Below are positions 51,232-57,690 of a DNA stretch of 64,000 bases, one piece after another. The translations under genes and the position numbers were made by a program. Each line of letters starts with the position of its first letter. The stretch's first letter is position 1. This DNA comes from Terriglobales bacterium (GTDB taxonomy: Bacteria; Acidobacteriota; Terriglobia; Terriglobales; Acidobacteriaceae): assembly GCA_025462725.1 (NCBI GenBank), contig JAOAPE010000010.1, forward strand, positions 124,001-188,000. The letters run 5' to 3'. The notes beneath the pieces are model-generated. The model saw nothing but the letters and a program-made list of their open reading frames with translations, did no database searches and was not told where the DNA came from.

Positions 51232-53561
51232 AATACGGCCGCATTATCTCGTACTGCATGAATACTCCGTGGGCGATCCTCGATTCCAAATTCGATGCGA
51301 TTGCGATGGTCCTGGCGCGATGCGAGGCCGGCGAGCGACTGACGGAAGAGGAAGTGCGCGATCGCGTCGGTGAGCGAAAAGTGCAAGGCGAAGCTTTTGT
51401 GCTGGGCTCCGAAGCGGGCGTTGCCGCTGGGCCTTCGGTCTTCCTAAAAGACGTGCAAGCGTCTGCAGCTCCCGGTAGGGGGCAGAAGCTTACAGCCGTG
51501 ATTCCCGTCTGGGGCGTGTTGGTCAATCGCGTGGCCTCGCTCGATATCTCGGAAACCGGTACCGGCGTCGATGCATTGGCGGCGGACTTCCGGAAGGCCA
51601 TGGCCATGCCGGACGTGAAGACCATCATCTTCGATTTCGATTCTCCGGGCGGTTCGGTCTATGGCATCGACGAGTTCGCGCAAGAGATCTTCGATGCGCG
51701 CGGGCAGGGCAAGAAGATCATCGCGCAGATCGACCCGATGTGCGCGAGTGCTGCGTACTACCTCGCTTCCCAATGCGACGAGATCGTGATGGCACCTTCG
51801 GGAGATGTTGGCTCGATCGGTGTGCGCATGATGCATCAGGACCTATCGAAGGCCCTCGAGATGAAGGGCATCAAGGTCACGCACATCTTCGCCGGCAAAT
51901 ACAAAACGGAGGGCAATCCTACCGAGCCGTTGAGTGAGGAAGGCTTGGCGTACTCGCAGAAAAGAGTCGGTGAGATTTACGACAAATTTGTTGGTGCGGT
52001 CGCGCGCGGCCGAGCGGTGAAAGCTTCCGAAGTAAAAAGCGGATTCGGAGAAGGGCGTGTTGTGGGTGCCACCGAAGCGAAGCGAATCGGGATGGTAGAC
52101 CGCATTGGGACGCTTGAGGAGACGTTGGCGCGAGTGGGTGCGAACCCAAGCACTACAAAAGTTTCGATGGAAACAAACGTCGAAGTGACAAGAAGGACGG
52201 CGACAGCCGAAAACCAAACGGAGGTAGCAATGGAAAACGCGAATGCAAATGCGTCGACAGTCAATGTCGATGTAATCCGCGCGGGGGCGGTCGCTGAAGC
52301 CGAACGCGTGGAGAAAATCAGCCAACTGGCCACGATGCACGGGATGGTCAGCAAACTTGTGGCGTGGATCAAAGACGGCGCGTCCGTGACGGCTGTGCAG
52401 GGCGAGATCCTGACAGCAATCAAGGCCCAGCCGATCCAGCAGCCCGCCGCTGAACAAAGCCGTGTCACGGTGACTCGCGACGAACAGGACAAGGTTGAGC
52501 CGGGTGCCCGCATCGGACGCTTCATGCGCTCGGTAGCTGGCGCGCACCTGCAGCAGCGCAGAGGCAACTTCATGACACCCGCGAAGTTCGCCACCGAAGT
52601 GCTGAAGGACCCGGTCACAGCCGGATACTTCGCTGCCGCGAATCCGCAAGATGCTTCGTCTTCGAGCGGTGGCGGTTTCATGTTGGCAGACAATATCTCC
52701 AACGAGATCATCGAGTTCCTGCGACCTGCATCGATCGTGCGCAAAGCGAACCCAACGCTCGCGCCGCTCGTCAATGGCGTGTTGACACTGCCGAAGATCA
52801 CCGGTGGATCGACTGCCACTTGGTTGGGTGAGAACAAACCGATCACCCCATCGAAAATCACCGGCGGGCAAGTGAAGGCTGCGGCCAAGAAGCTGGCAGC
52901 GCTCGTGCCGATCAGCAATGACTTGCTGCGTTATTCGAACGGCCGAGCCGATAGCTTGGTGCGTGATGACATGATCGCAGCCATGGCACAGGCCGAAGAT
53001 CTTGCCTTCCTGCGCGGTTCCGGAACCACCTATACGCCGAAGGGTATCCGCAACTGGGCGCTGGTCGGAAACATCGTGGACTCTGCCGGCACGACTCTTG
53101 CAAACGTCCGCACGGACATTGGCAAGGTCCGCTTGAAGCTGCGCGGCGCTAATGTGCGGTTCCTTCGTCCGGTGTGGTTCATGAGCCCACGGACGGAAGA
53201 GTTCCTGCTCAATGTCGCCGACGCGAACGGCAATCTCGTTTACTACAACGAGATGGTCAATAACGGCACCTTCCGTCGTTATCCGTATTTCGTCACGACC
53301 CAGATCCCGGAGAACCTCAACCTCCTGGGCGGCAGCAATGAGACGGAACTGGTGCTTGTGGATATGGCAGATGTTGTCATCGCCGACGCGCCGATCATCG
53401 GCGTAGAAGTTTCCAGTGAAGCGTCTTATGACGACGGCGCTGGCAACATGACCTCGGCCTTCAGCAATGACCAGACGGTGATCCGTGTGATCGAGGAGAC
53501 TGACCTCGTCGTGCGGCACGCCGAGTCGATCGCGGTAATGCAGAAGATCCTCTGGAGCTAA
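51228..53561 (+). CDS. S49 prohead protease-major capsid protein fusion
   Basis: The 777-residue frame joins an S49 (SppA/ClpP-fold) protease with catalytic Ser in 'CASAAYYLAS' (Ser174) and Lys in 'AGKYKTEG' (~224-226) to a scaffold segment and an HK97-fold major capsid protein ('GFMLADNISNEIIEFLRPASIVR', 'WLGENKPITPSKITGGQVKAAAKKLAALVPISNDLLR'). In lambda these are separate (C/Nu3 and E). A strong internal start at 52230 should release the scaffold-capsid part, as Nu3 is from C. Confidence 0.92.
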   Translation: MKYGRIISYCMNTPWAILDSKFDAIAMVLARCEAGERLTEEEVRDRVGERKVQGEAFVLGSEAGVAAGPSVFLKDVQASAAPGRGQKLTAVIPVWGVLVNRVASLDISETGTGVDALAADFRKAMAMPDVKTIIFDFDSPGGSVYGIDEFAQEIFDARGQGKKIIAQIDPMCASAAYYLASQCDEIVMAPSGDVGSIGVRMMHQDLSKALEMKGIKVTHIFAGKYKTEGNPTEPLSEEGLAYSQKRVGEIYDKFVGAVARGRAVKASEVKSGFGEGRVVGATEAKRIGMVDRIGTLEETLARVGANPSTTKVSMETNVEVTRRTATAENQTEVAMENANANASTVNVDVIRAGAVAEAERVEKISQLATMHGMVSKLVAWIKDGASVTAVQGEILTAIKAQPIQQPAAEQSRVTVTRDEQDKVEPGARIGRFMRSVAGAHLQQRRGNFMTPAKFATEVLKDPVTAGYFAAANPQDASSSSGGGFMLADNISNEIIEFLRPASIVRKANPTLAPLVNGVLTLPKITGGSTATWLGENKPITPSKITGGQVKAAAKKLAALVPISNDLLRYSNGRADSLVRDDMIAAMAQAEDLAFLRGSGTTYTPKGIRNWALVGNIVDSAGTTLANVRTDIGKVRLKLRGANVRFLRPVWFMSPRTEEFLLNVADANGNLVYYNEMVNNGTFRRYPYFVTTQIPENLNLLGGSNETELVLVDMADVVIADAPIIGVEVSSEASYDDGAGNMTSAFSNDQTVIRVIEETDLVVRHAESIAVMQKILWS
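51454..51467 (-). repeat. Dispersed 14-bp site 9 (reverse TGCAGACGCTTGCA)
   Basis: Lies in the protease part of the fused gene, in the codons for VQASA. Confidence 0.6.
52230..53561 (+). CDS. Internal in-frame start: scaffold-major capsid protein
   Basis: Within the protease-capsid frame, ACGGAGG stands 5 bases before an in-frame ATG at 52230. Translation from there gives 443 residues starting MENANANASTVNVDVIRAGA: a helical scaffold-like arm and the HK97 capsid fold, without the protease. Making many capsid copies per protease needs such a start. It is an inference from the sequence signal. Confidence 0.65.
   Translation: MENANANASTVNVDVIRAGAVAEAERVEKISQLATMHGMVSKLVAWIKDGASVTAVQGEILTAIKAQPIQQPAAEQSRVTVTRDEQDKVEPGARIGRFMRSVAGAHLQQRRGNFMTPAKFATEVLKDPVTAGYFAAANPQDASSSSGGGFMLADNISNEIIEFLRPASIVRKANPTLAPLVNGVLTLPKITGGSTATWLGENKPITPSKITGGQVKAAAKKLAALVPISNDLLRYSNGRADSLVRDDMIAAMAQAEDLAFLRGSGTTYTPKGIRNWALVGNIVDSAGTTLANVRTDIGKVRLKLRGANVRFLRPVWFMSPRTEEFLLNVADANGNLVYYNEMVNNGTFRRYPYFVTTQIPENLNLLGGSNETELVLVDMADVVIADAPIIGVEVSSEASYDDGAGNMTSAFSNDQTVIRVIEETDLVVRHAESIAVMQKILWS
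53099..53112 (-). repeat. Dispersed 14-bp site 10 (reverse TGCGGACGTTTGCA)
   Basis: Located in the capsid domain and read as ANVRT; it deviates at the fourth base. Confidence 0.55.
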
Positions 53562-53615
53562 GAGCAGCTTTTGACCTTCAGCCTTCAGCTCTGAGCTAAA
53601 GGCAAAACCTAAATC

Positions 53616-53637
53616 GGGTCCGCTTACGAGCGGACCC
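53616..53637. other. Strong stem-loop after the capsid gene
   Basis: GGGTCCGCT pairs perfectly with AGCGGACCC around a TACG loop in the 106-bp gap. It lacks a T-run, so it could be a partial terminator or an mRNA-processing/stability element that limits late readthrough. Confidence 0.6.
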
Positions 53638-53667
53638 ACTTCAGAAAAAACAACGAGGTGAAAGGTT

Positions 53668-54126
53668 ATGACGTTTCCTGGAACTCACAATGTAGGTGCC
53701 CGCCTTTCCGCGAAAGTGGCCGGCATTGCACGGCTGGTGGCCGCTGGCACCGGTGACAATACCGCGGTCGTGGGGCAGATTCTCGATCGCACGCTGTTCG
53801 GATATGCGCTCTCGGCGGTGTTCGGCATTCTGTGCCGCGCGGTGCTCGGGGCCAATGCGACGCTCACTCTGAAGAACATCGCGCTCTTCCACGGTGACGC
53901 CGCGAACATGAGTGACGAAGCCAGCTTCGCCACGATCGCCGACACGGTTGTGTTGACGGACAGCGGGGCAGGCAGCACGTTGCTCAGCGAATTGCTGGCG
54001 AATGTGGACCTGGCCGGCTGCAAGCGGTATGTGCGGTTGAAGTACACGCCGGATCTGAGCGCAGCAAACACGGACACCGCCGAGGTCGCAGGTGTGATCA
54101 TCTTCGGCGGCAAAGACACGATCTAG
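53668..54126 (+). CDS. Phage head protein of unknown type (decoration-like)
   Basis: The 152-residue product is Ala/Val/Thr-rich, beta-like, without charged clusters, starting MTFPGTHNVGARLSAKVAGI. It follows the capsid gene in the place of head decoration protein D. No family motif is recognisable. AGGTGAAAGG precedes the ATG. Confidence 0.6.
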   Translation: MTFPGTHNVGARLSAKVAGIARLVAAGTGDNTAVVGQILDRTLFGYALSAVFGILCRAVLGANATLTLKNIALFHGDAANMSDEASFATIADTVVLTDSGAGSTLLSELLANVDLAGCKRYVRLKYTPDLSAANTDTAEVAGVIIFGGKDTI

Positions 54127-54201
54127 AAGTCGGGCCATTTTTAACAGAGAGCTCCGCTCGGCTTGTATCAGCGAGCGGGGCCGCACAAAGAGAGAGAAAT
54201 C

Positions 54202-54684
54202 ATGGAAGCACCGAAGTTAGTTGGAGTTCGATTTATCGGGCACTACAGCATTTACTTCTCTGGCGACCAGGCTGGCTTCCCGCAAGAGGAGGCGAAGAAA
54301 TTGGTTGAGCTCGGCGTTGCTCAATACTTCGATCCAACAGCCGAACCGGAACTGGCGGAACAAGAACCAGCAGCTCAGAGAGTTCCTGCAACGCTGGAAG
54401 AGTTGGAAGCTGAAGTCAAAGCTGCTGGCTATTCCGATGACGCGGCAAAGAAGATCGCGCAGGACCGCTTCGACGGAGTTTATGGCGAAGCTGGGAAATT
54501 CCTGGGAGCGAATGTCGAGTACGACGAGAAGATGACCCCGGACGAGTACCGCGCCAAGCTCAACGCAATCACGAAGGCCGAGCTGGTGGAGTTGGCGAAG
54601 GCCGAGTATTCGCTCGAGCTCGATGCGAACAGCAAGAAAGACGAACTCGTTGACGCGATCGTTGCGGCGGCGACCAAGAAGTAG
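54202..54684 (+). CDS. Phage protein with C-terminal HeH/LEM-like motif
   Basis: The ATG at 54202 follows GAGAGAAA. The 160-residue product has an N-terminal 'APKLVGVRFIGHYSIYFSGDQAGF' beta portion and a C-terminal helix-extension-helix ('ITKAELVELAKAEYSLELDANSKKDELVDAIVAA'), typical of phage FI-like or head-assembly proteins. The role is probably in head completion or DNA packaging. Confidence 0.65.
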   Translation: MEAPKLVGVRFIGHYSIYFSGDQAGFPQEEAKKLVELGVAQYFDPTAEPELAEQEPAAQRVPATLEELEAEVKAAGYSDDAAKKIAQDRFDGVYGEAGKFLGANVEYDEKMTPDEYRAKLNAITKAELVELAKAEYSLELDANSKKDELVDAIVAAATKK

Positions 54685-54686
54685 AC

Positions 54687-54998
54687 ATGGCCATCGGCGA
54701 CCAGGACGGCGCAATCTTTTTCCGAGACGGTGAGACCGCCGTCCTGGAATCCGGTGGAGAGTTGAAGGGGCACTTCCGTATTCCGGAGAGTGTAGAGGGA
54801 TTCGGGTTAGCCGCGCCCTCGTCCGGAGTGATCCTCGAAAAGGCCACTTTCTCTTACTGGACCGCGTCGGGTGTGGAACTCGGCATTGCCCGAGGGGTGA
54901 AGCTGATGATCAACGGCGTGCAATACGAAGTACGAACGACAGAATTGAAAGGCGACGGCCGCACGAGCATGGCTGCGCTGAAGAAGTGTAGTCAGTAG
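54687..54998 (+). CDS. Head-tail joining protein, FII-like
   Basis: The 103-residue product has 'SYWTASGVELGIARGVKLMINGVQYEVRTTELKGDGRTSMAALKK', a small beta-barrel pattern shared by lambda FII-type tail-attachment proteins. It lies 2 bp after the preceding stop. The call rests on fold-like pattern and position. Confidence 0.65.
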   Translation: MAIGDQDGAIFFRDGETAVLESGGELKGHFRIPESVEGFGLAAPSSGVILEKATFSYWTASGVELGIARGVKLMINGVQYEVRTTELKGDGRTSMAALKKCSQ

Positions 54999-55034
54999 TT
55001 ATTAGCCGGTAGTCAGGAAGTCAAAGGCAAAAGC

Positions 55035-55472
55035 ATGGCGGATTCGGTCAACGAACAGGTACTCGCGGCGATGGCGGTGGCGCTCAATGCGCCGCTGGAT
55101 AAGCCCGCGGCGACTTACCGTACACGCGTGGATGCGTTCGCCGCGAGCGAACTGCCGGCCTTCGTCCTGTTCGCGGGGAAGCAGAACCCAAACCGCGAGT
55201 CCACTCACCGTGTGAACCGAAAGTTAACCGTTCGTCTTGAGGCGATCGTTGCCGCGGAAGCGCCGGCCGACAAGCTGACGGACCCGCTGTATGTGTATGC
55301 GGTGAACACGTTGATGGCGTGGGCCGCCGGGGCGGACATGATCCAGTCCCTGAGCGAAGCCGCGATCGAGTGGCAGACAGAAGCGGGACTCAGCGATGTG
55401 TGTATCGCCTCCATTGAATTCGACGTTGTCTTTACGACAACGCTAGACCCAACCGAAAGGATCAACCAGTGA
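55035..55472 (+). CDS. Tail terminator/minor tail U-like protein
   Basis: The 145-residue product has an alpha/beta pattern of the U/tail-terminator class ('ADSVNEQVLAAMAVALNAPL', 'RKLTVRLEAIVAAEAPADKLTDPLYVYAVNTLM', 'DVCIASIEFDVVFTTTLD'). Lambda U caps the tail tube and joins heads. It overlaps the next gene by 4 bp. Confidence 0.7.
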   Translation: MADSVNEQVLAAMAVALNAPLDKPAATYRTRVDAFAASELPAFVLFAGKQNPNRESTHRVNRKLTVRLEAIVAAEAPADKLTDPLYVYAVNTLMAWAAGADMIQSLSEAAIEWQTEAGLSDVCIASIEFDVVFTTTLDPTERINQ

Positions 55473-55753
55473 ACAACCCTAAAGAAGAATTCGTCCGCCT
55501 TTACTTTCTCGCCCACCATTTGCTCGACGTGGGCGGTGCCCAAGTCAGCCACGAGCTTGGCAAGTACTACCATGTCAGCCGCGCGTATGCGGACAAATTG
55601 ATCGCCGATGGCATCGCGCGCCTGGACACGGTGCATGAGCAGCTGCTGAAGGATGCGGAAGAGCAGAAAGCCCTCAGCTCGCAGCCGGCCGTCATCAGCG
55701 AAAAAGCTCCTACCGCAGAGAGCCCCGAGTCCACAGAGGACAAGGACGCTTAA
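55469..55753 (+). CDS. Small phage protein of unknown function
   Basis: The 94-residue product has a helical start ('NNPKEEFVRLYFLAHHLLDVG', 'YYHVSRAYADKLIADGIARLD') and a Pro/Ser/Glu tail. It starts from a GTG overlapping the previous stop. It stands among tail genes; a tail-assembly accessory is possible. Confidence 0.55.
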   Translation: MNNPKEEFVRLYFLAHHLLDVGGAQVSHELGKYYHVSRAYADKLIADGIARLDTVHEQLLKDAEEQKALSSQPAVISEKAPTAESPESTEDKDA

Positions 55754-55765
55754 GTTTCAAGTTCG

Positions 55766-55779
55766 TGCAGACGATTGCA
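55766..55779 (+). repeat. Dispersed 14-bp site 11 (TGCAGACGATTGCA)
   Basis: This intergenic copy is not read as protein and keeps the 16-bp extended form (G...C flanks), forming a small CGTGCA/TGCACG hairpin. Confidence 0.75.
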
Positions 55780-55860
55780 CGAAACGGGACACGCCAGCCG
55801 GCCTGGGGAATGCCGATGACAGAACTTCCCCACATCTGACGCAGTTTCAGGAGAGAGACG

Positions 55861-56199
55861 ATGCCACGAACCGCACTCGCAATCCAACAGATCACCCGGA
55901 ACAACGGAGCGCAGCTGGTCTCCGTGGTCCCCGATGCTGCCAACGGCAACAACTACGTGAACGACGGCCGGACGGAATTAATCGTCCACAACGGCGACGC
56001 TGCCCCGCACAGCGTCACCATCAAGAGCGTGCCTGCCGGTGACTACGGCCGGAGCGGCGACATCGTCGTGGCGGTCGCTGCGGGCGAACGCGCCGCGCTT
56101 GGGCCTTTCGACAAGGTCGGCTTCAATCAAGCTGACGGCACGGTGAACGTCGATTGGACTTCGTCTGTGAGCATGAAAGTAGCGACCCGCCAGTTCTAG
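55861..56199 (+). CDS. Phage structural protein, beta-rich
   Basis: The 112-residue product starts MPRTALAIQQITRNNGAQLV and has alternating beta strands ('TELIVHNGDAAPHSVTIKSVPAGDYG'). It lies ahead of the tail tube gene and may be a decoration or tail-associated protein. GAGAGAGACG precedes the ATG. Confidence 0.6.
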   Translation: MPRTALAIQQITRNNGAQLVSVVPDAANGNNYVNDGRTELIVHNGDAAPHSVTIKSVPAGDYGRSGDIVVAVAAGERAALGPFDKVGFNQADGTVNVDWTSSVSMKVATRQF

Positions 56200-56297
56200 G
56201 TACTGCGGACGGCAGCGCTGTTGTGGAAGAGCAAAGGTAAGAGTTTCACGTTTCAAGGGCGCAACATAAATTCAACCACTTTCTGGACGGAGGTCCA

Positions 56298-56723
56298 ATG
56301 TCTAATTCACTTCCCGGCTTTAACACCCTGCTCTACGTCAGCATCGACGGCGGAGCGAGCTATACCGAGGTCTTGGAGCTCCGAGACCTCAAAGTCAAGC
56401 GCGCAGCCAAGATGATGGATGCCACCAGTCACTCATCCGCTGGCGACGAAGAATACAAGCCCGGTCTTCGCGGCTGGACTGCCTCTGCTGAAGCCCTTCG
56501 GATCTTCGCGGATGCCGGACAGAACGTGATCGCGGCCGCGCTGGCCGCCGGCACACGCCTGAAGCTGCGGGATTATCCGAGCGGCGTTGGTTCGGGAAAG
56601 CCGAAGCGCGAAGGATTCATGTACATCGAGGACATGGACGAGAATTCGCCGATCAGTGACTTGATCGCCACGAACATCTCCATCCGCGGAGACGGTCCGC
56701 TGGTGGACGGCGTTCAACCCTAA
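56298..56723 (+). CDS. Major tail tube protein (TP901-1/lambda V-like)
   Basis: The 141-residue product has 'GFNTLLYVSIDGGASYTEVLELRDLKVKRAAKMMDATSHSSAGDEEYKPGLRGWTASAEAL', the pattern of TP901-1-type tail tube proteins with small beta-barrel domain. It should polymerise into the non-contractile tail tube. Its place directly before G/GT and the tape measure supports this. A GGACGG ribosome-like site precedes the ATG. Confidence 0.85.
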   Translation: MSNSLPGFNTLLYVSIDGGASYTEVLELRDLKVKRAAKMMDATSHSSAGDEEYKPGLRGWTASAEALRIFADAGQNVIAAALAAGTRLKLRDYPSGVGSGKPKREGFMYIEDMDENSPISDLIATNISIRGDGPLVDGVQP

Positions 56724-56793
56724 AGCTTTCTGCTGGTGGTAGCGGGCGGGGTCTTGGGACCTCGCCCGATTTCTATAAAGGAGATTCAGCCTT

Positions 56794-57228
56794 ATGCAGC
56801 TCGCCAAAATCGTCGAACAAGTCACAATCCTGGAAAAGAAATACTCCCTCGCGTGGAACATGCGCGCAGTCGTGTGCCTCAAGACCGGCCAACATTTGAC
56901 GGTCAACGATCTGCGCAGGTTGATGCGGAAAGAATGCACGCCCGAAGAACGTGTCGAGGTTGTGCAGAAGATGATTTTTTGCATGACCAGAGCGAACAAT
57001 CCAGCGCCCACGATGGAAGACATAAACAACATCTGGCCGGATGAGTATGCCGCCGCAGAATCCGCAGCCCTACGAATCTTCCTGGAGGGTGAGAACGGTG
57101 GATTGGGAAAAGGACAAGCGATTCCCGCAGGTCTGGCCGCGGGAAGCGCGTCAAGTGGGACACGCGCCGGGCGATCACGCAAGCGGTCGACCTCTGCGGG
57201 ATCTCGCCGGAGGAGTGGTGGGAGCTGA
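56794..57228 (+). CDS. Tail assembly chaperone G-like (0-frame product)
   Basis: The 144-residue product starts MQLAKIVEQVTILEKKYSLA and ends in a Ser/Arg/Gly-rich tail that probably arises because translation passes beyond the slip site. Lambda G-type chaperones bind the tape measure during tail assembly. A slippery heptamer lies at codon 104-106 (57105-57111). AAGGAG precedes the ATG. Confidence 0.8.
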   Translation: MQLAKIVEQVTILEKKYSLAWNMRAVVCLKTGQHLTVNDLRRLMRKECTPEERVEVVQKMIFCMTRANNPAPTMEDINNIWPDEYAAAESAALRIFLEGENGGLGKGQAIPAGLAAGSASSGTRAGRSRKRSTSAGSRRRSGGS

Positions 57229-57512
57229 AGCCGTGGGAACTCGAAGTGATGCTCGACGCCGCTATACAGCGCGAGGAAAGGCAGCACAGATTTCAAGGGG
57301 CCATGGTTGCAAACCTGATGAACGCGACCGGCCGATACAGGCGACCGGTCACCGTCGAGTTGCTGTTAGGAACCAAGAAGCCCGGCCGGTCCTTCGCGGC
57401 AATGAGCGAGCAAGAACGGAAACAAGCGATCGAGCGAGCAGTCGATAAAGCCAAGCGAGTCCAGGAAAAGATGCGTGGCAAGCAAAAGAAGGCAGCGAAG
57501 AAAAGCGTGTAG
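56794..57512 (+). CDS. GT-like frameshift fusion of the tail chaperone
   Basis: A -1 slip at GGGAAAA (57105-57111) would join the first 106 codons of G to the frame running 57111-57512, giving 239 residues. The T part reads 'KWDTRRAITQAVDLCGISPEEWWELKPWELEVMLDAAIQREE', a good protein-like sequence matching phage T-type tails. That frame is closed by TGA at 57090 before the slip site, so it can only be reached by shifting. Confidence 0.8.
57105..57145 (+). promoter_or_regulatory. Programmed -1 frameshift signal
   Basis: GGGAAAA (57105-57111) is in the X XXY YYZ phase. Ten bases downstream, TTCCCGC (57122-57128) pairs perfectly with GCGGGAA (57139-57145) in a stem-loop. Both parts match known bacterial/phage -1 signals such as lambda GGGAAAG. 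Confidence 0.85.
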
Positions 57513-57534
57513 CGGGCATCGGCAGCACGAGACG

Positions 57535-57690
57535 ATGGCGAAAGCGATCATCGCCCGAGACAAGCTTCGGGTTAAACATCCGGGCGAAGACTTCAATGCG
57601 TTTGGCTGCATACAGTGTGGCAAGTTCCACGCCGCACACACACCGAAGAAGATAAGAGAAATCATCGACGAGCGCCGGGGGATTCGATAG
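57535..57690 (+). CDS. Small phage protein with CxxCGKFH motif
   Basis: The 51-residue product starts MAKAIIARDKLRVKHPGEDF and has CIQCGKFHAAH, suggesting zinc binding. It lies between GT and the tape measure. It has a weak ribosome site (GAGACG). Function is unknown. Confidence 0.45.
   Translation: MAKAIIARDKLRVKHPGEDFNAFGCIQCGKFHAAHTPKKIREIIDERRGIR

Noticed and set aside
53616-53637. Rho-independent terminator after the capsid gene
   Set aside because: The stem is excellent but no T-tract follows, so it is listed only as a stem-loop.
51843-53639. 598-codon open frame on the minus strand
   Set aside because: It mirrors the protease-capsid fusion, whose family match is certain; the antisense frame is an effect of GC-rich codon use.
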